From Knufia peltigerae (taxonomy: Eukaryota > Ascomycota > Eurotiomycetes > Chaetothyriales > Trichomeriaceae), in the NCBI GenBank assembly GCA_030247855.1, contig JAPDRN010000004.1, positions 310,001 through 374,000 of the forward strand: a DNA stretch of 64,000 nt, written 5' to 3'. The stretch's first letter is position 1; every line of letters begins with the position of its first letter. The notes below the pieces were generated by a model. It did no database searches. It was not told the origin of the DNA and saw only the letters and a list, made by a program, of their open reading frames with translations. Shown here piece after piece: positions 21,847 through 32,471 of the stretch. Both the position numbers and the translations under genes were made by a program.

Positions 21847-23736
21847 ATGATGATGACCGCCACCGCTTTGACAGACTTGGTGGTCAAGTACGATCTCAAG
21901 ACGCTGGTCTTTTTTGGCGTCGTCCTCGCCTATCTTGCGTATCAACTTTCCTTACTCCTGTACAACGCCTGGTTCCATCCTCTTCGAAAGATCCCGGGGC
22001 CTTTCTTCGCACGGACGACACGATTGTGGGCGACTTACTGGAACCGTCAGGGTCGAAGGGCAGAACAGATCCAGGCGGCGCACCAACGTTACGGCCCGAT
22101 CGTCCGCGTGGGACCCAACCAAGTCTCGTTCGCCGACCCCGATGCCATCCCCGAGATCTACAACAACCCGAGTCTGATCAAGGACGAGAAGTTTTACTCG
22201 GCGAGGAGGATGTTCAGAGAGGACCACACGTTTGCGTTCCGAGACCCCGAAGCCCACAGACAGCGGAGGAAACTCCTGAGTCGGGGCTTCTCCCAGGCCT
22301 CCATGTTCGACTTTGAGCCGGTCCTCACGACGAAGATCGAGACCTTGTTACGGCAGTGGTCGACGAGGACCAAGGACGGTTCCCCCATCGACGTCTACCC
22401 TTGGTGTCACTGGTTGGGGTTCGACGCCGTCTATCACCTCATGTTCGACCGGGACGCCGGGTCCCTCAAGGCCGGGGAGCCGAGTCCCGTCATGGCCTGG
22501 CTTCGGGCGTGGAGGCCCATGTTCATCTACAAAGAAATCGTCCCCCAGCTGGAACAGTGGGGCGTCTACGTGCCCGGTCCGATCGGGGACAACTTCCGTC
22601 GAGTCCGAGACTGGAAGAATTACTCCGTGGAACTCATCCGGAACGTTCGCAAGACGAAAGTCGAGACCCCCTTCCTACGGGGCGCCTTGGCGGAGAAGGA
22701 TGGCCGTCTCGGTAGACCACTCAACGACAGTGAACTGGCCGAGGAGTGCATGGGTGGGATGTAAGTTTGTCTACCGATTCTCACTTCTGGACTCTGGATT
22801 GGTGTCACGAGGATAAGAGATCAAATTGCTCGCATTCTAACCGCGTTCTTCCAGGTTTGGTGGTAGCGGCACAACTGCAAATACCTTTCTTTTCCTCATC
22901 TATGCTGTTTGCCGTGATCCTCGGGTATACACCAAGTTGAAGCAAGAACTTGCGGAAGCAATACCGGATCCCAAGACGATCCCAAGTTACACGGTAAGCG
23001 TCGAAACATGCCCATCACGCCTGATTCTCCCTTTAACCCTCTGTCTTTTTCTTTCACGCTCGCTCGGGGGGAGCAGTTCCTATAGGTTACTGACCAATTT
23101 TTGAAACAGATGGCAAGCAAACTGCCTTACCTGAGTGCGGTCATCAATGAAGCATTGAGAAGGCACCCTACCATCGTGGCCACCTTGCCACGTGAAGCTA
23201 AAGAGACAGTCGTGGTTCAAGGCATGGTCTTTCCAAAAGGAGTAAGTTGTTGTTGTTGACTGTTCCTCGCCCCCTTGAAACTTCCCGAACCACTGCTAAT
23301 CTATTTTCTGTGATAGACCATCTTGGGGACACAAAACTATACAGTTCATCGGGACAGCAAAGCGTTTCCCGACCCCGAGTTGTACCTTCCAGAACGTTGG
23401 CTGGACGAGGATAAAGAACAACAAAAGCTCATGAAGGCTGCTTTCAACGCATTCGGAAATGGAAGTAGGAAATGTATTGGAATCAAGTAGGGATGCCTAA
23501 TGCTTTGTTTTTCTGGTCTCTTTCTACCATCACGACGAAGCCACCAGCTAACCCTTGTTTCGATTAGTCTTGCTCAATTCGAGCTCTGGAAAGTTGTTGC
23601 GGCTTTCTTCAGACGCTTCGAGTGTACCATTGATTCCTCGATGATGGATGAAGATATGAGACCGTACGACAATTTCAGTGCCGGGCCGGCGGGTCTGAGG
23701 CTTTTGATTCACCTCAAGGACACCGCTGCAAGTTAG
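21847..23736 (+). CDS. Cytochrome P450 monooxygenase (P450-1)
   Basis: CDS join(21847..22760, 22855..22993, 23110..23241, 23317..23486, 23568..23736), 507 aa. It starts with three Met codons, then an N-terminal membrane anchor (about 18-38) and a Pro-rich hinge, WFHPLRKIPGP. The I-helix shows GGSGTTANT, the K-helix EALRR, then LPERW. The haem loop FGNGSRKCIG places the ligand at Cys448. All are canonical, so an active microsomal enzyme is likely, needing a CPR partner encoded elsewhere. It is clearly paralogous to P450-3 (36829): the last four introns are at identical positions with equal exon sizes (139, 132 and 170 nt), but five upstream introns of P450-3 are absent here. Context suggests hydroxylation of an aromatic substrate. 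The regiochemistry is unknown. Confidence 0.9.
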
Positions 23737-24189
23737 GACGCAGAAGATAGATCACGGATCATTGGTCGCATATCATCAGGATGCATGTCATGGATTCTAA
23801 AACATCGATCTTTTCGTCTGTCGGTTGCTAGTTTGTTAGTTATCCGAAGGACTTGACCCCGTATATCCAAGTCTCAAGTCAAATAGAATGAACATCAAGT
23901 CAGCTATCAATTTATGAAATGAGATCTAGTTTTCAATATATGACATTAGATGGAGAGACATGTGTAGAGCAGGTATAGGGTAAGGTAGCAGTTAATGAGT
24001 CGCTCCTATGTTCATAAAATCGGATGCTTCATCTGATATTGCAGAGAGAAAGTCTGGAGAGTTGAGTAATGAACCTTTTGTCAATGAAATCAATTATAGG
24101 TCGGATGGCTATTTCTGTCAAAAAATATACCTACAAGCACGCCAAGTTTTACAATCTTAGATGTATAGCCTTGAGAACCACCCTGAACT
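23737..24189. other. Intergenic between convergent P450 genes
   Basis: An A+T-rich stretch holding two 3' UTRs. Nothing else was recognised. Confidence 0.5.
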
Positions 24190-26037
24190 TCACTTTGTAG
24201 TCGTTTGCAATTGAGGAGGCGTCGTGATCCATTGTTTTGTTTCTGGATCCAAACATTCACTCTGCGCCTGTTCCCATGCTCTCCTGACCATGTCAGCACG
24301 CTCTTTTGAACGTGGTTTGATCTGCGCAGGGAAATCGACGGGCAACACGACAAACCCTTGGGTGAGTTCGTTTGGGTCCGGAAGGATCGGCTGTCCCTGG
24401 GAGTTCAACTTTGGTGTGATCTCAAAGGCCCACAGGATCCGACTGATGCCCAAAAACAAACTTCGCTCTGCTACGTGAATCCCAGGGCAGATTCGACGCC
24501 CGGCACCGAAGGAAAATTGATCTCGTTGCGTCGCGTCGGGGTTGCTGGCGGCGTCATACAAACTCTGCGAATCCTTCTCGTATCGCTCCGGCATGAACCG
24601 TCGCGGGTCCGGGTGTCTGCGAGGATCCATGTGGATGGCCCAGACGTTGTTCATGACGGCCGCTCCCTTGGGGATCAGGTACCCTTCGTAAAAGTCGTCC
24701 TGGGTCACCGCGTGAGGTACCGCTCCTAGGATGGTCGTCGGCATCCAGCGGAGAGTTTCCTTCATGCAGGCTCGAATGTAGGGGAGTTGGACATCGTCGT
24801 CCATGGTCGGCATACGATCCTCCCCGACCACCTTGTCCAATTCGATTTGGGCCTTCTTTTGGACGTCGGGATACAACAGCATGGCTTGAACAAACGCATA
24901 CAGTGTACTCGAGGTCGTGTCGGACCCGGCTTCGAGAAGAGTCCCCGCGATATAAGAGGCTTGGTCGTCACTGAACCCGTCGACTTTTTGCGCTTGGTCG
25001 AGTCCGACGCAGAAACATGGTTTGATCTCTTTGGCTGCGATGTCCTTTTTGGCTGTCAGCCAATGGCCCAGGTAGAGTGCCTTTTCGCGTTTATGTAACC
25101 GTCTGGCTTCCCTCACTGTGCCCAAGACGCTGTCGGGCAGATTTCTCAATAGAGGAAAGAAGTCCACCAAGGCGGCCACCCCGGTGGCGTTTAGATGAGC
25201 GAATTCAGAAAACCCGTCGAATAGTTGCATCATCTTGGGATCTTCGTACGTCGGTGTCCGCCAACCATAGACCATGGTGGTGGTGAGAGCGTTGGCATAT
25301 CGTCGAATGTGGTTGAGAAAGTCGTCGGGCTGTTCTAGAAACTGATAAAGCATCTGTTTGTTCTCCAGAACCTGATATGGAACATAAGACCGGGCAGATT
25401 GGACGTTGAGCAATTGATGTATCATTTTACGGAACTAACAACTTTTTGTTAGGAAAAGTGCTCTCTCCATTCTCTTAAAAAAGGAAAATCCGCGAGGGAC
25501 TGACTGACCTTGCGCCACTTGTCGCCATATCCCTATTGAGGTTTCATTAGCCTACCTGGGTCGAATGTTTTACATCTTTTGAGGGTTAAGGGGTGGTGAT
25601 ACTTACCATCATAAGAAGTCGTAGGCCGCCGCTGGCCAAACCCTGACCGACATACATTTCCTGTCGGTCGGAATAGATTCCACTCTTTTTATCCAAGAGA
25701 CTCTTGACGGCGGCGTCACTCGAAAGGACAATCATGGTCTTGGTCCCGAGTATCAGGCTGTACACTGGACCATACTGACGTGCCCACTTTTCGAATTGAA
25801 GGTGGACATCATGAGTTGGGATCTGTATGTGGGGAGGGGGAAATTCAGTATTCGGCACCTCAAAGGCCCAACAATGCTGTAACGTGAATGCGAACGAACC
25901 TGATGAATATTTCCCAATATAGGGATAGTCGGGGGTCCCGGTGGATAATTTTTGGGACGTTGACCAATCTGGAGTAGGCGATACAGGAGAAAAGTGACCA
26001 ATCCCACAGCGACGAGGACCGTTGGTGTCGATGGCAT
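24190..26037 (-). CDS. Cytochrome P450 monooxygenase (P450-2), class-I-like fungal type
   Basis: CDS complement(24190..25434, 25509..25532, 25607..25822, 25900..26037), 540 aa, all introns phase 0. Exon 3 is only 24 nt and encodes GYGDKWRK, the conserved helix-C WR element, which supports it strongly. The start is at an N-terminal anchor followed by YPPGPPTIPILGN. The I-helix is EAGSDTTSS, the K-helix KETLR, then MPERYE. The haem loop FSFGAGRRICPG gives the ligand Cys442. It belongs to a different clade from P450-1 and P450-3. The general look is that of fungal CYP2-like enzymes, which include the m-cresol hydroxylases of 6-methylsalicylate pathways (CYP619) and CYP620 relatives. That assignment comes from overall resemblance, not a search. 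It shares a divergent promoter with the aldehyde dehydrogenase, so co-regulation is likely. Confidence 0.88.
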
Positions 26038-26559
26038 TTTTACTGTCTGGGGTTGAGCATGGGAATGAAATCATGCGATAAACGATGATAACAATCCAGC
26101 CAGAGCACTCTTTCAGCTCTCAATAAGTAGGAAAATATGCAGTTGGATTTCAGTCATTCTCGGACCGGGGTAAATCCTGGAGAATTGAGACGGGGCAATC
26201 CGAAGAACGGGGAGGAAACATCCTAATTGGGACGAAGGGCCATCGACCACGACTTCACTGTTCTCAAGCCGGTATCAGTCCTTCGTCACTTACCGGATCA
26301 TAGAAACGGCCCAAGACTTCTAGTAAGGGTCGGATTGGTAATCCTGATTCCGAGTCCGGATGAGGGCCTCCGCAATCTCATAATCTCAATTTTGTCGCGG
26401 AGAGAGTATGCAGCAGGTAGCTATAGACTCCGGAATCCAATGTTCCGCAATGTCCATCAGTGAGAAGGACAAAACTTACGACGTCCCAAAGTGGGAGAGA
26501 AAAAGGAGTTGCTCCACTAACAGTTGCTAGATCAAGCAATCGTCTCAAGTTGATGCAAG
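26038..26559. promoter_or_regulatory. Divergent promoter, P450-2 / aldehyde dehydrogenase
   Basis: This 520-bp region serves two divergent genes. It is unusually rich in CCGG/CGG triplets: CGGACCGGGG near 26160, CCGGATC near 26293, GAGTCCGGATG at 26353 and GACTCCGGAATC at 26426. An ATG at 26552 lies 8 bp before the dehydrogenase start in another frame and overlaps it, so it could reduce initiation at the main start. Confidence 0.5.
26426..26437. promoter_or_regulatory. Shared 12-base element GACTCCGGAATC
   Basis: The identical 12 bases occur upstream of the alcohol dehydrogenase at 28246-28257. Here the element is 123 bp before the aldehyde dehydrogenase ATG. Its core, TCCGGA, is palindromic. 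It is a candidate binding site for one of the two cluster regulators. Confidence 0.4.
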
Positions 26560-28119
26560 ATGGGTTCAATCGACGTCGACAAGCCTCAATTCGCAGATGT
26601 ACCTCTCTGGATAGACAATCATCCAGTGACTACTTCAAACAAATTTGAAGTGCGAAATTCAACTACACAAAAGGTCGTCTGGACTGCTTCCGGCGCCGAC
26701 GTCGACTTGGCCAAAAAGGCCGTCGATTCAGCATCCAAAGCATTTCCGGCGTGGGCACAGACACATCCAACTGAAAGAAGACGAATTCTTTTCAAGGCAG
26801 CAGAAATTTTCAGACTCCGCAAAGATGAAATCATTGATGTCATGGTTCAAGAGACCAATTGTACGAGAGAGTGGGCTACAGGAATTAATTTGAACTTTGG
26901 GACGGCGTTATTGGAGGAGCTAGGCTGCATGGCGACCTCTTGCGCTACAGGATCATTGCCAACGACTGAAAGTAGAGGTAAGTCGAACGAGTAAGCAGCT
27001 ATCCCACTATAGAATACTGACGGAGGGAAAGATCGTCTTGCCCTCGTATACAAGGAACCATACGGTGTTGTGCTCGGGATTGCTCCTTGGAATGCCGCTT
27101 TCATACTGGCCATTCGAGCAGTGGCAACTCCGATACTTTGTGGAAACACGGCTGTGTTGAAAGCTTCGGAGCTTAGCCCAAGAACGCATCACTTCATAGG
27201 AGAGATCTTCCAAGAAGCAGGGCTACCAGCTGGGGTTCTCAACATTGTTCATCACTCGCGTGAGAAGGCGGCAGAGGTGATCGAAGCGATGATAGCTCAT
27301 CCCTCTGTGCGCAAGATCAACTTTACGGGATCGACAGCGGTTGGGAAAATCATTGCAAAGACTGCAGGACTTCATCTCAAGCCGGTGTTGATGGAACTCG
27401 GCGGAAAATCGTCATGCATCGTCCTGGAAGATGCGGATTTGACCAAGGCGGCCAAGGCGATCGTTCTCGGAGCTTTTCTCAACGTAAGTACAAGTCATGA
27501 TTGCTGCGATGTTCTTCTTGTTCTTACAAACTTCTAGCATGGCCAAGTCTGTATGGGGACTGAGCGAGTTATCGTCTTGCGTTCAGTTGCCGAGGACTTT
27601 CGACGCCTTCTTGTGAAAGAGGCCCAGAGCTTCCCAGCAGGCAAAGCCGTGACTGTCTCTGGAGCACAAAAGACAGAAAGCCTCATCGTATCAGCCGTGA
27701 GACAAGGAGCCCACTTGGAGTTCGGGACGCCCAATGTGACTGTGGCTGCGCTACAGCCCACGATAGTCTCTGGCGTCACTAAAGAGATGGATTTGTTTTA
27801 CAATGAGACCTTCGGGCCTACAGTGACCCTGTTAGTGGTTGATACTGTTGATGAGGCAATTTCTCAGGCCAATGACACCGCTTACGGCCTATCCGCAAGC
27901 ATCTTTTCGAGGGATGTTCCCAAGGCTGTCCGCTGTGCGAGGCGTATAGAGACAGGCGCCTGCCACATTAATGCCATGACTATCCATGATGAGCCGTGGC
28001 TTCCGCACGGAGGCTCGAAGGAAAGCGGATTTGGCAGATTCAACGGACAATGGGGTTTGGATGAGTTTCTACAGACTAAGACAATCACGATCACAGACGA
28101 GCCGTCAGATGTGATTTGA
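26560..28119 (+). CDS. Aldehyde dehydrogenase, salicylaldehyde/vanillin dehydrogenase type
   Basis: CDS join(26560..26977, 27032..27483, 27538..28119), 483 aa, close to the usual ALDH length. The cofactor-binding region has APWNAAF and the FTGST motif. The general base is Glu261 in ELGGK and the nucleophile is Cys295 in GQVCMGTE; the second intron falls five codons before that Cys. The GQVCMGTER form is characteristic of the branch that includes salicylaldehyde and vanillin dehydrogenases. Expected reaction: aromatic aldehyde + NAD(P)+ to aromatic acid in the cytosol. It stands between P450-2 (divergent, shared promoter) and the benzyl-alcohol-type dehydrogenase (same strand, about 300 bp downstream). 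This is the order expected for methyl to alcohol to aldehyde to acid oxidation. Confidence 0.9.
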
Positions 28120-28245
28120 GAGCAAGATGAATTGAATGTGTAACTCAACGTAAGGAACAAGAGGGATAATACTTTTCAGCACTTTTTTGGTGATAAAACG
28201 TGGAGAATGCGTCTATAATGGTCTTCCTAAAACTTCACAACTCTT

Positions 28246-28257
28246 GACTCCGGAATC
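28246..28257. promoter_or_regulatory. Shared 12-base element GACTCCGGAATC
   Basis: Identical to 26426-26437 in the aldehyde dehydrogenase promoter. It lies 160 bp before the alcohol dehydrogenase ATG. The two enzymes are expected to act in succession. Confidence 0.4.
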
Positions 28258-28337
28258 TACTCTACGATCGGTTCTTCTCACGGAACTATTTAACCGTTCC
28301 GATATCCCTAGAGAGGATGACGCCGTTCCCCGTGTTG

Positions 28338-28344
28338 TATTTAA
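28338..28344 (+). promoter_or_regulatory. TATA-like box TATTTAA
   Basis: It lies about 75 bp upstream of the ATG at 28417 and about 80 bp downstream of the shared CCGG element. This spacing fits an inducible core promoter. Confidence 0.35.
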
Positions 28345-28416
28345 GAGCTTTGTCATCCTTACGACCTCGTCGTACTGAGCACACTCTCTCGCTCTCTTAA
28401 CTTAATCTATTATACA

Positions 28417-29651
28417 ATGCAGACCAGCGGCATCATGAATAAGTCTCCAGGTCCATCCGCCAGTAGCAAGCCTGTAACTGCCTTGGTCATTACAAGCCAC
28501 AATGGACCTTTTGAACAGAGACAGGTCCAACTCAAGGACATGAGACCCGACGAGATTATCGTTCGCATGGTCGCCACCGGCGTTTGTCACACCGACGTAG
28601 GCTCCGCCATGGGCAAACTGCCTCCGTCCCCGCCGGCCGTGCTAGGCCACGAAGGGGCGGGGATTGTGGAGGAAGTTGGCGCCGATGTCAATCACCTCGC
28701 CCCTGGAGACCATGTTCTTCTCTCCATCACCAGCTGCGGAGCCTGTCGACCTTGCCTTCGTGGCCTCCCGTCATACTGTCGAGTCGGTCCCAGACTTCTT
28801 TTCGGTGGCGCCCGTGCCGACGGCAGTCATACAATGTCGATGGGCGACGTCGACATTGCTTCACCCTACTTTGGACAATCCTCGTTCGCTTCTAGATCGA
28901 TCGTCACGGCGAACTGTGCCGTCAAGCTCGACAAAGATGTCCCCCTGGATGTTCTCTGCCCACTCGGCTGCGGCCTGCAAACCGGAGCTGGGACCGTCCT
29001 CAACGACTTGAAACCGTCTGTGGGAGAATCTATTGCGGTCTTTGGAGTGGGCTCAGTTGGGCTGGCCGCTGTCATGGCGGCGGTACGCTTCACACCGGCT
29101 ACACAGATCATAGCCATTGACATCAACGAATCGAGGCTCCAGCTAGCCGCCGAGCTCGGGGCGACGGTCACGATAAACTCGAGCGGCAAGGATGTTGTTG
29201 AACTGATCAAGGCTGCAACGGCCGGCGAGGGTGTCGACCGTGCGCTCGACGCCACAGGGAATACTGCAGTCATTGAAGCGATGATAGCATCGGCCGCAAA
29301 CAACGGAATCGTCGCCACGGTTGGAGCAGCGCCGGCAGGGAAATTCGTCAACATCGAGCCAGCAGAGTGGATCGGAAGGAATGTCAGCTACGTCGGATCT
29401 TGTGAAGGGTCGGCTCATCCTCAAACGGTAAGAATGACACAATATTTCCCCTCGGATCCGTTGTTTTATTTCATTTCGTTTTTGGCTCACATGAACCTTG
29501 GCAGTTTATTCCTGCTCTTGTGGAATTTTGGAAGCAAGGTCGCTTTCCGATTGAGCGCCTGATTAAACGATATCCATTCACCGAAATAAACAAGGCTATA
29601 GACGATATGCACCACGGACGGTGTATCAAGCCTGTATTGATTTGGCCATGA
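28417..29651 (+). CDS. Zinc alcohol dehydrogenase, aryl/benzyl-alcohol type
   Basis: CDS join(28417..29427, 29505..29651), 385 aa. The catalytic zinc ligands are visible as Cys57 in GVCHTD, His78-Glu79 in GHEGAG and the Cys of LGCGLQTGAG. The structural zinc lobe has four Cys in CGACRPCLRGLPSYC. The Rossmann motif is GVGSVGLAAVMAA with an acidic residue at the end of the next strand (AIDINE), favouring NAD+. CGLQTGAG is the form found in bacterial benzyl-alcohol dehydrogenases (AreB/XylB type). Expected reaction: benzylic alcohol to aldehyde. The short second exon restores the expected C-terminus, which the unspliced frame lacks. It is placed directly after the aldehyde dehydrogenase and shares a promoter element with it. 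Confidence 0.9.
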
Positions 29652-29828
29652 TGAAGAAAATAGCAGTGTTATTACACAGATCGGTTACGGTACTATCATT
29701 TGTCGAATTCTGCAATACATGCGGTGATATTACATTGTATGGAAATGATCATTCTCATGCAATCTGACCCCTAAACTCTTAATGAGATCAAGATTAGACA
29801 TTGGTGGAACATCTTGAGTTCCTCAATC

Positions 29829-30888
29829 TTAGCTTTTCTGGAACATGGGTAAAATTTTCTCCGCATTCTCAAAGTTGATCATATCCCTTGTTTGCTGGTA
29901 CAGTGGGAATTCTTCCCAGTTGTCGTTCATTCGCCGAATACCCGGTTCCAAGGCGTATGGATAGTCGCTTCCAAAGAGGATATGATCCTCTGGAACAAAG
30001 CCCAGGAGAGTTCTCAGGGTGTTGGGGTGTCCTGACATGGCCAAGTCGTAGTAAAAGCTTTGGATCTCCTGGTAGATCTCCTCGTGACCCTTTTTGTTCG
30101 GTGAGCTTGGGAATATCTCCATGAAGCTGACTCGGCCCGCCAGGTACGGCAAAGTTCCACCGGCGTGGGAGAGGATAAATTTTATGCTGGGATGATCTCT
30201 CCGGGTGTTGGAGAAGATCAGATCAACCGCTGACCTCGTCGTTTCGTGCGGGTATTCCGTGACGTGAGGAAGAAGTGTGTCCGGGAACGTCGCCTTGTCA
30301 CGAGGTGGGCACGGATGCACAAACGCAATGGCTTTCAGGTCGTCTAGAAGTTTCCACAGGGGCCGGAAGGATGGGTGACCGAGATAGTGATTTTCCGGAC
30401 CGTAGTGGGTGAAAACGATGACCCCCTCAGCTTTGAGAGTGGTCAAGGCATACCGAGCCTCTTCAACTGCTCCATAGATGTCGTCGTGTAGGGATGGGAG
30501 CGTTGCGAAGAACCCAAACTTCCCAGGATTCTTCTCCCGGAGCTCAGCTGAGTACTCGTTGACCGCCCGAGCGACTCGACGTGCCGTAACTAGGTCAAAC
30601 TTGGTGACACCCGGCGTGGTCAAGGAGAAGATAGTTGTCGTGAGGCCAGCCTTCTTCATGAAGCTCTCAGAGCCCTCCAGGGTCCAGTTCAGAGGTGGAA
30701 TTTCTTCGGGACCCAATGCGATTTTTGTGATTTCTTTCAACAGGGCATGTCAGTACAACATTAAGAAGCCTTCGACACAAGTTCTTTCAAAGGGATAGCA
30801 GACCCTCTTTCCAGACATCAGGCACCAAGTGGTGGTGCACGTCGACTTTCCGTGCAGAATTCGACGTTTGTCTTGCCGTATAGGACAT
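29829..30888 (-). CDS. Amidohydrolase-type aromatic decarboxylase 1 (ACMSD superfamily)
   Basis: CDS complement(29829..30733, 30804..30888), 329 aa. The 85-nt first exon carries the metal-binding motif VDVHHH (His18 and His20). The intron has a TACTGAC branch site and restores the frame. Further expected ligands are the His of AFVHPC, the His of LSHAGG and the Asp of GSDYPY. This set defines the zinc/manganese decarboxylases related to ACMSD: gamma-resorcylate, 2,3-dihydroxybenzoate and 6-methylsalicylate decarboxylases. The overall look is closest to the fungal salicylate / 6-methylsalicylate-type enzymes. Likely role: cofactor-free removal of CO2 from a hydroxybenzoate. A paralogue at 41927 has the same intron position. 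It is divergent from the racemase across an 870-bp promoter region. Confidence 0.87.
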
Positions 30889-31757
30889 TTTTTCGAGTGT
30901 ATTGGATCTTGTTCTATTGCACTGCTGAGGGCAAAGTGAAGAAGTGAAACGATCAAGTGTGAGGTAGCCGTCTCGAGCTATTGTGTGTTGTTCAAAAAAG
31001 AAGACTACAGGAGAATCATCTTTGGGGCCTTTTTGATTCCTGGAGAAGACCCCGGCTCGACATCTTCGATATCTCAAAATGGAATATCCTCCCGGTCCCG
31101 ATTCCGGGGACAACCATGCCGAAGTTTGAGCCGGATTCTCTGACCGTTTTATCCGTGGTAACATACACTAGCTTGTCACATTGGCCCTGGGTTCGTTCAA
31201 TTTACTTGAACTCAGTTTAATTCTAGTTCCTTGTTGAAAGTAATGATATAGTACCTTGTTCACATATAGTACAGTAAATAGTGTACCTCAGTGGGTCCAG
31301 GCTCACTGGTGGGTCTACAGTGATAACCCCTCTCGCTATAGCCTCGTGGGCATTCTCCACTTCCTCTGTATTGGCCAAGCTACGTTATCTTATCAAACCT
31401 AAATCTTCTTGGTTATATTTCTCTCCTCTTACAGTATCAACATTTCATCCAGCGTATCAAAACTCGGTCTTCCAAGCTGTTGAATGATACTATTTTTTTT
31501 ATAAAGCGGAAGATTGATATAGAGGCGAAGAACGTAAGATTTTACTCTACATTTTCACTTCGATATTTGCTCAAATCAACCTTCACCATACAGAAACGTC
31601 TCTGCAACGCGGTAAATCCGGCCTGGTTGCGTCACTTGCAACTGAGTATCACGTGCTCACAAGGTCGTTGCACCGCAAGCCATTTGACAATACTGCCGCC
31701 AAAGGTTTCTATCACTGACAAGTGACAAGACTCGTGGAGGCTACTATCTACCACACT
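30889..31757. promoter_or_regulatory. Divergent promoter, decarboxylase 1 / racemase
   Basis: An 869-bp region between divergent starts. CCGG-type elements cluster at 31090-31135, including CCCGGTCCCG followed by GATTCCGGGGAC (31100-31111), which differs from the reverse complement of the shared 12-base element at two positions, and GCCGGATTC near 31131. The part next to the racemase is A+T-rich. No gene was seen. Confidence 0.45.
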
Positions 31758-32471
31758 ATGACGAGGGTGGTCGGTCTCATTGGGGGCTTCTCGTGGCAAA
31801 CCACTGCTATTTACTACCATAAAATCAACCAGCACGTCAATTCCAAGCTGGGAGGCATACATTCGGCGCGCCTCCTCATCAACTCGATCGACTACACGGA
31901 CCTGGCCTCCTTGGCTGGCGCAAGAGATTATGCGGGCATGACGAGACTCCTCTGTAAAAGTGGCCGGGATTTGAAGGCCGCCAACGCCGAGGCTCTCGCT
32001 CTCTGTGCAAACGTGGCCCACAAGGCCGCGGACGCGCTGGAGAAAACTACCGGCTTGCGCGTATTGCACATCGTGGACTCGACAGCTCCGGAGATTGTCA
32101 GTCGGGGCATCAAGAAGGTCGGTCTGCTCGCAACACGCGCCGTCATGGAGGAGGAAGATTTTTACGTCTCGCGGCTACAAAAGAAATTCGGCCTGGAGGT
32201 CGTGGTCCCTGACGGCAAATTCAGGTCCAAAGCGGACCGCATGATCTTCGAAGAAATGAACAAGGAGGAAATTCCCGAGACCGTCAAGTCAACATGGCGG
32301 TCGGCCTATGCGTCTTTAGTCAAGGAGCATCAAGTCGGCGGCGTCATCCTTGGATGTACAGAACTTCGACTCGTTTTTCGGCCGCAGGATCTCACGGCGC
32401 CTACATTTGAAACAACCACTCTACATGCGAAAGGAATTTCGGAATGGGCTCTCTGTGGAAAGATAGACTAG
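31758..32471 (+). CDS. Asp/Glu racemase family protein, YgeA-like
   Basis: An intronless frame of 237 aa from the ATG at 31758; earlier in-frame codons are non-ATG. The N-terminus GLIGGFSWQTTAIYY matches the start of the aspartate/glutamate racemase fold. Both catalytic cysteines are present: Cys83 in LCANVAH and Cys200 in GCTE, so a cofactor-independent two-base racemase is expected. The general pattern is closest to the bacterial YgeA group (broad amino-acid racemase). The wider superfamily also holds hydantoin racemase, maleate isomerase and arylmalonate decarboxylase, so the substrate need not be an amino acid. The neighbours are all aromatic-catabolism or transport genes. Absence of introns among multi-exon neighbours and the bacterial-like sequence make horizontal origin plausible but unproven. 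Confidence 0.85.
   Translation: MTRVVGLIGGFSWQTTAIYYHKINQHVNSKLGGIHSARLLINSIDYTDLASLAGARDYAGMTRLLCKSGRDLKAANAEALALCANVAHKAADALEKTTGLRVLHIVDSTAPEIVSRGIKKVGLLATRAVMEEEDFYVSRLQKKFGLEVVVPDGKFRSKADRMIFEEMNKEEIPETVKSTWRSAYASLVKEHQVGGVILGCTELRLVFRPQDLTAPTFETTTLHAKGISEWALCGKID

Larger units (their letters stand above)
28120..28416. other. Intergenic, alcohol dehydrogenase promoter
   Basis: A 297-bp gap with the GACTCCGGAATC element and a TATTTAA box, listed separately, and a CTCT-rich segment just before the ATG. Confidence 0.5.

Noticed and set aside
24190..26037. A polyketide-type mycotoxin cluster centred on P450-2 and the decarboxylases
   Set aside because: No polyketide synthase or other scaffold-forming enzyme is present, and the dehydrogenase pair points to oxidation of supplied aromatics instead.
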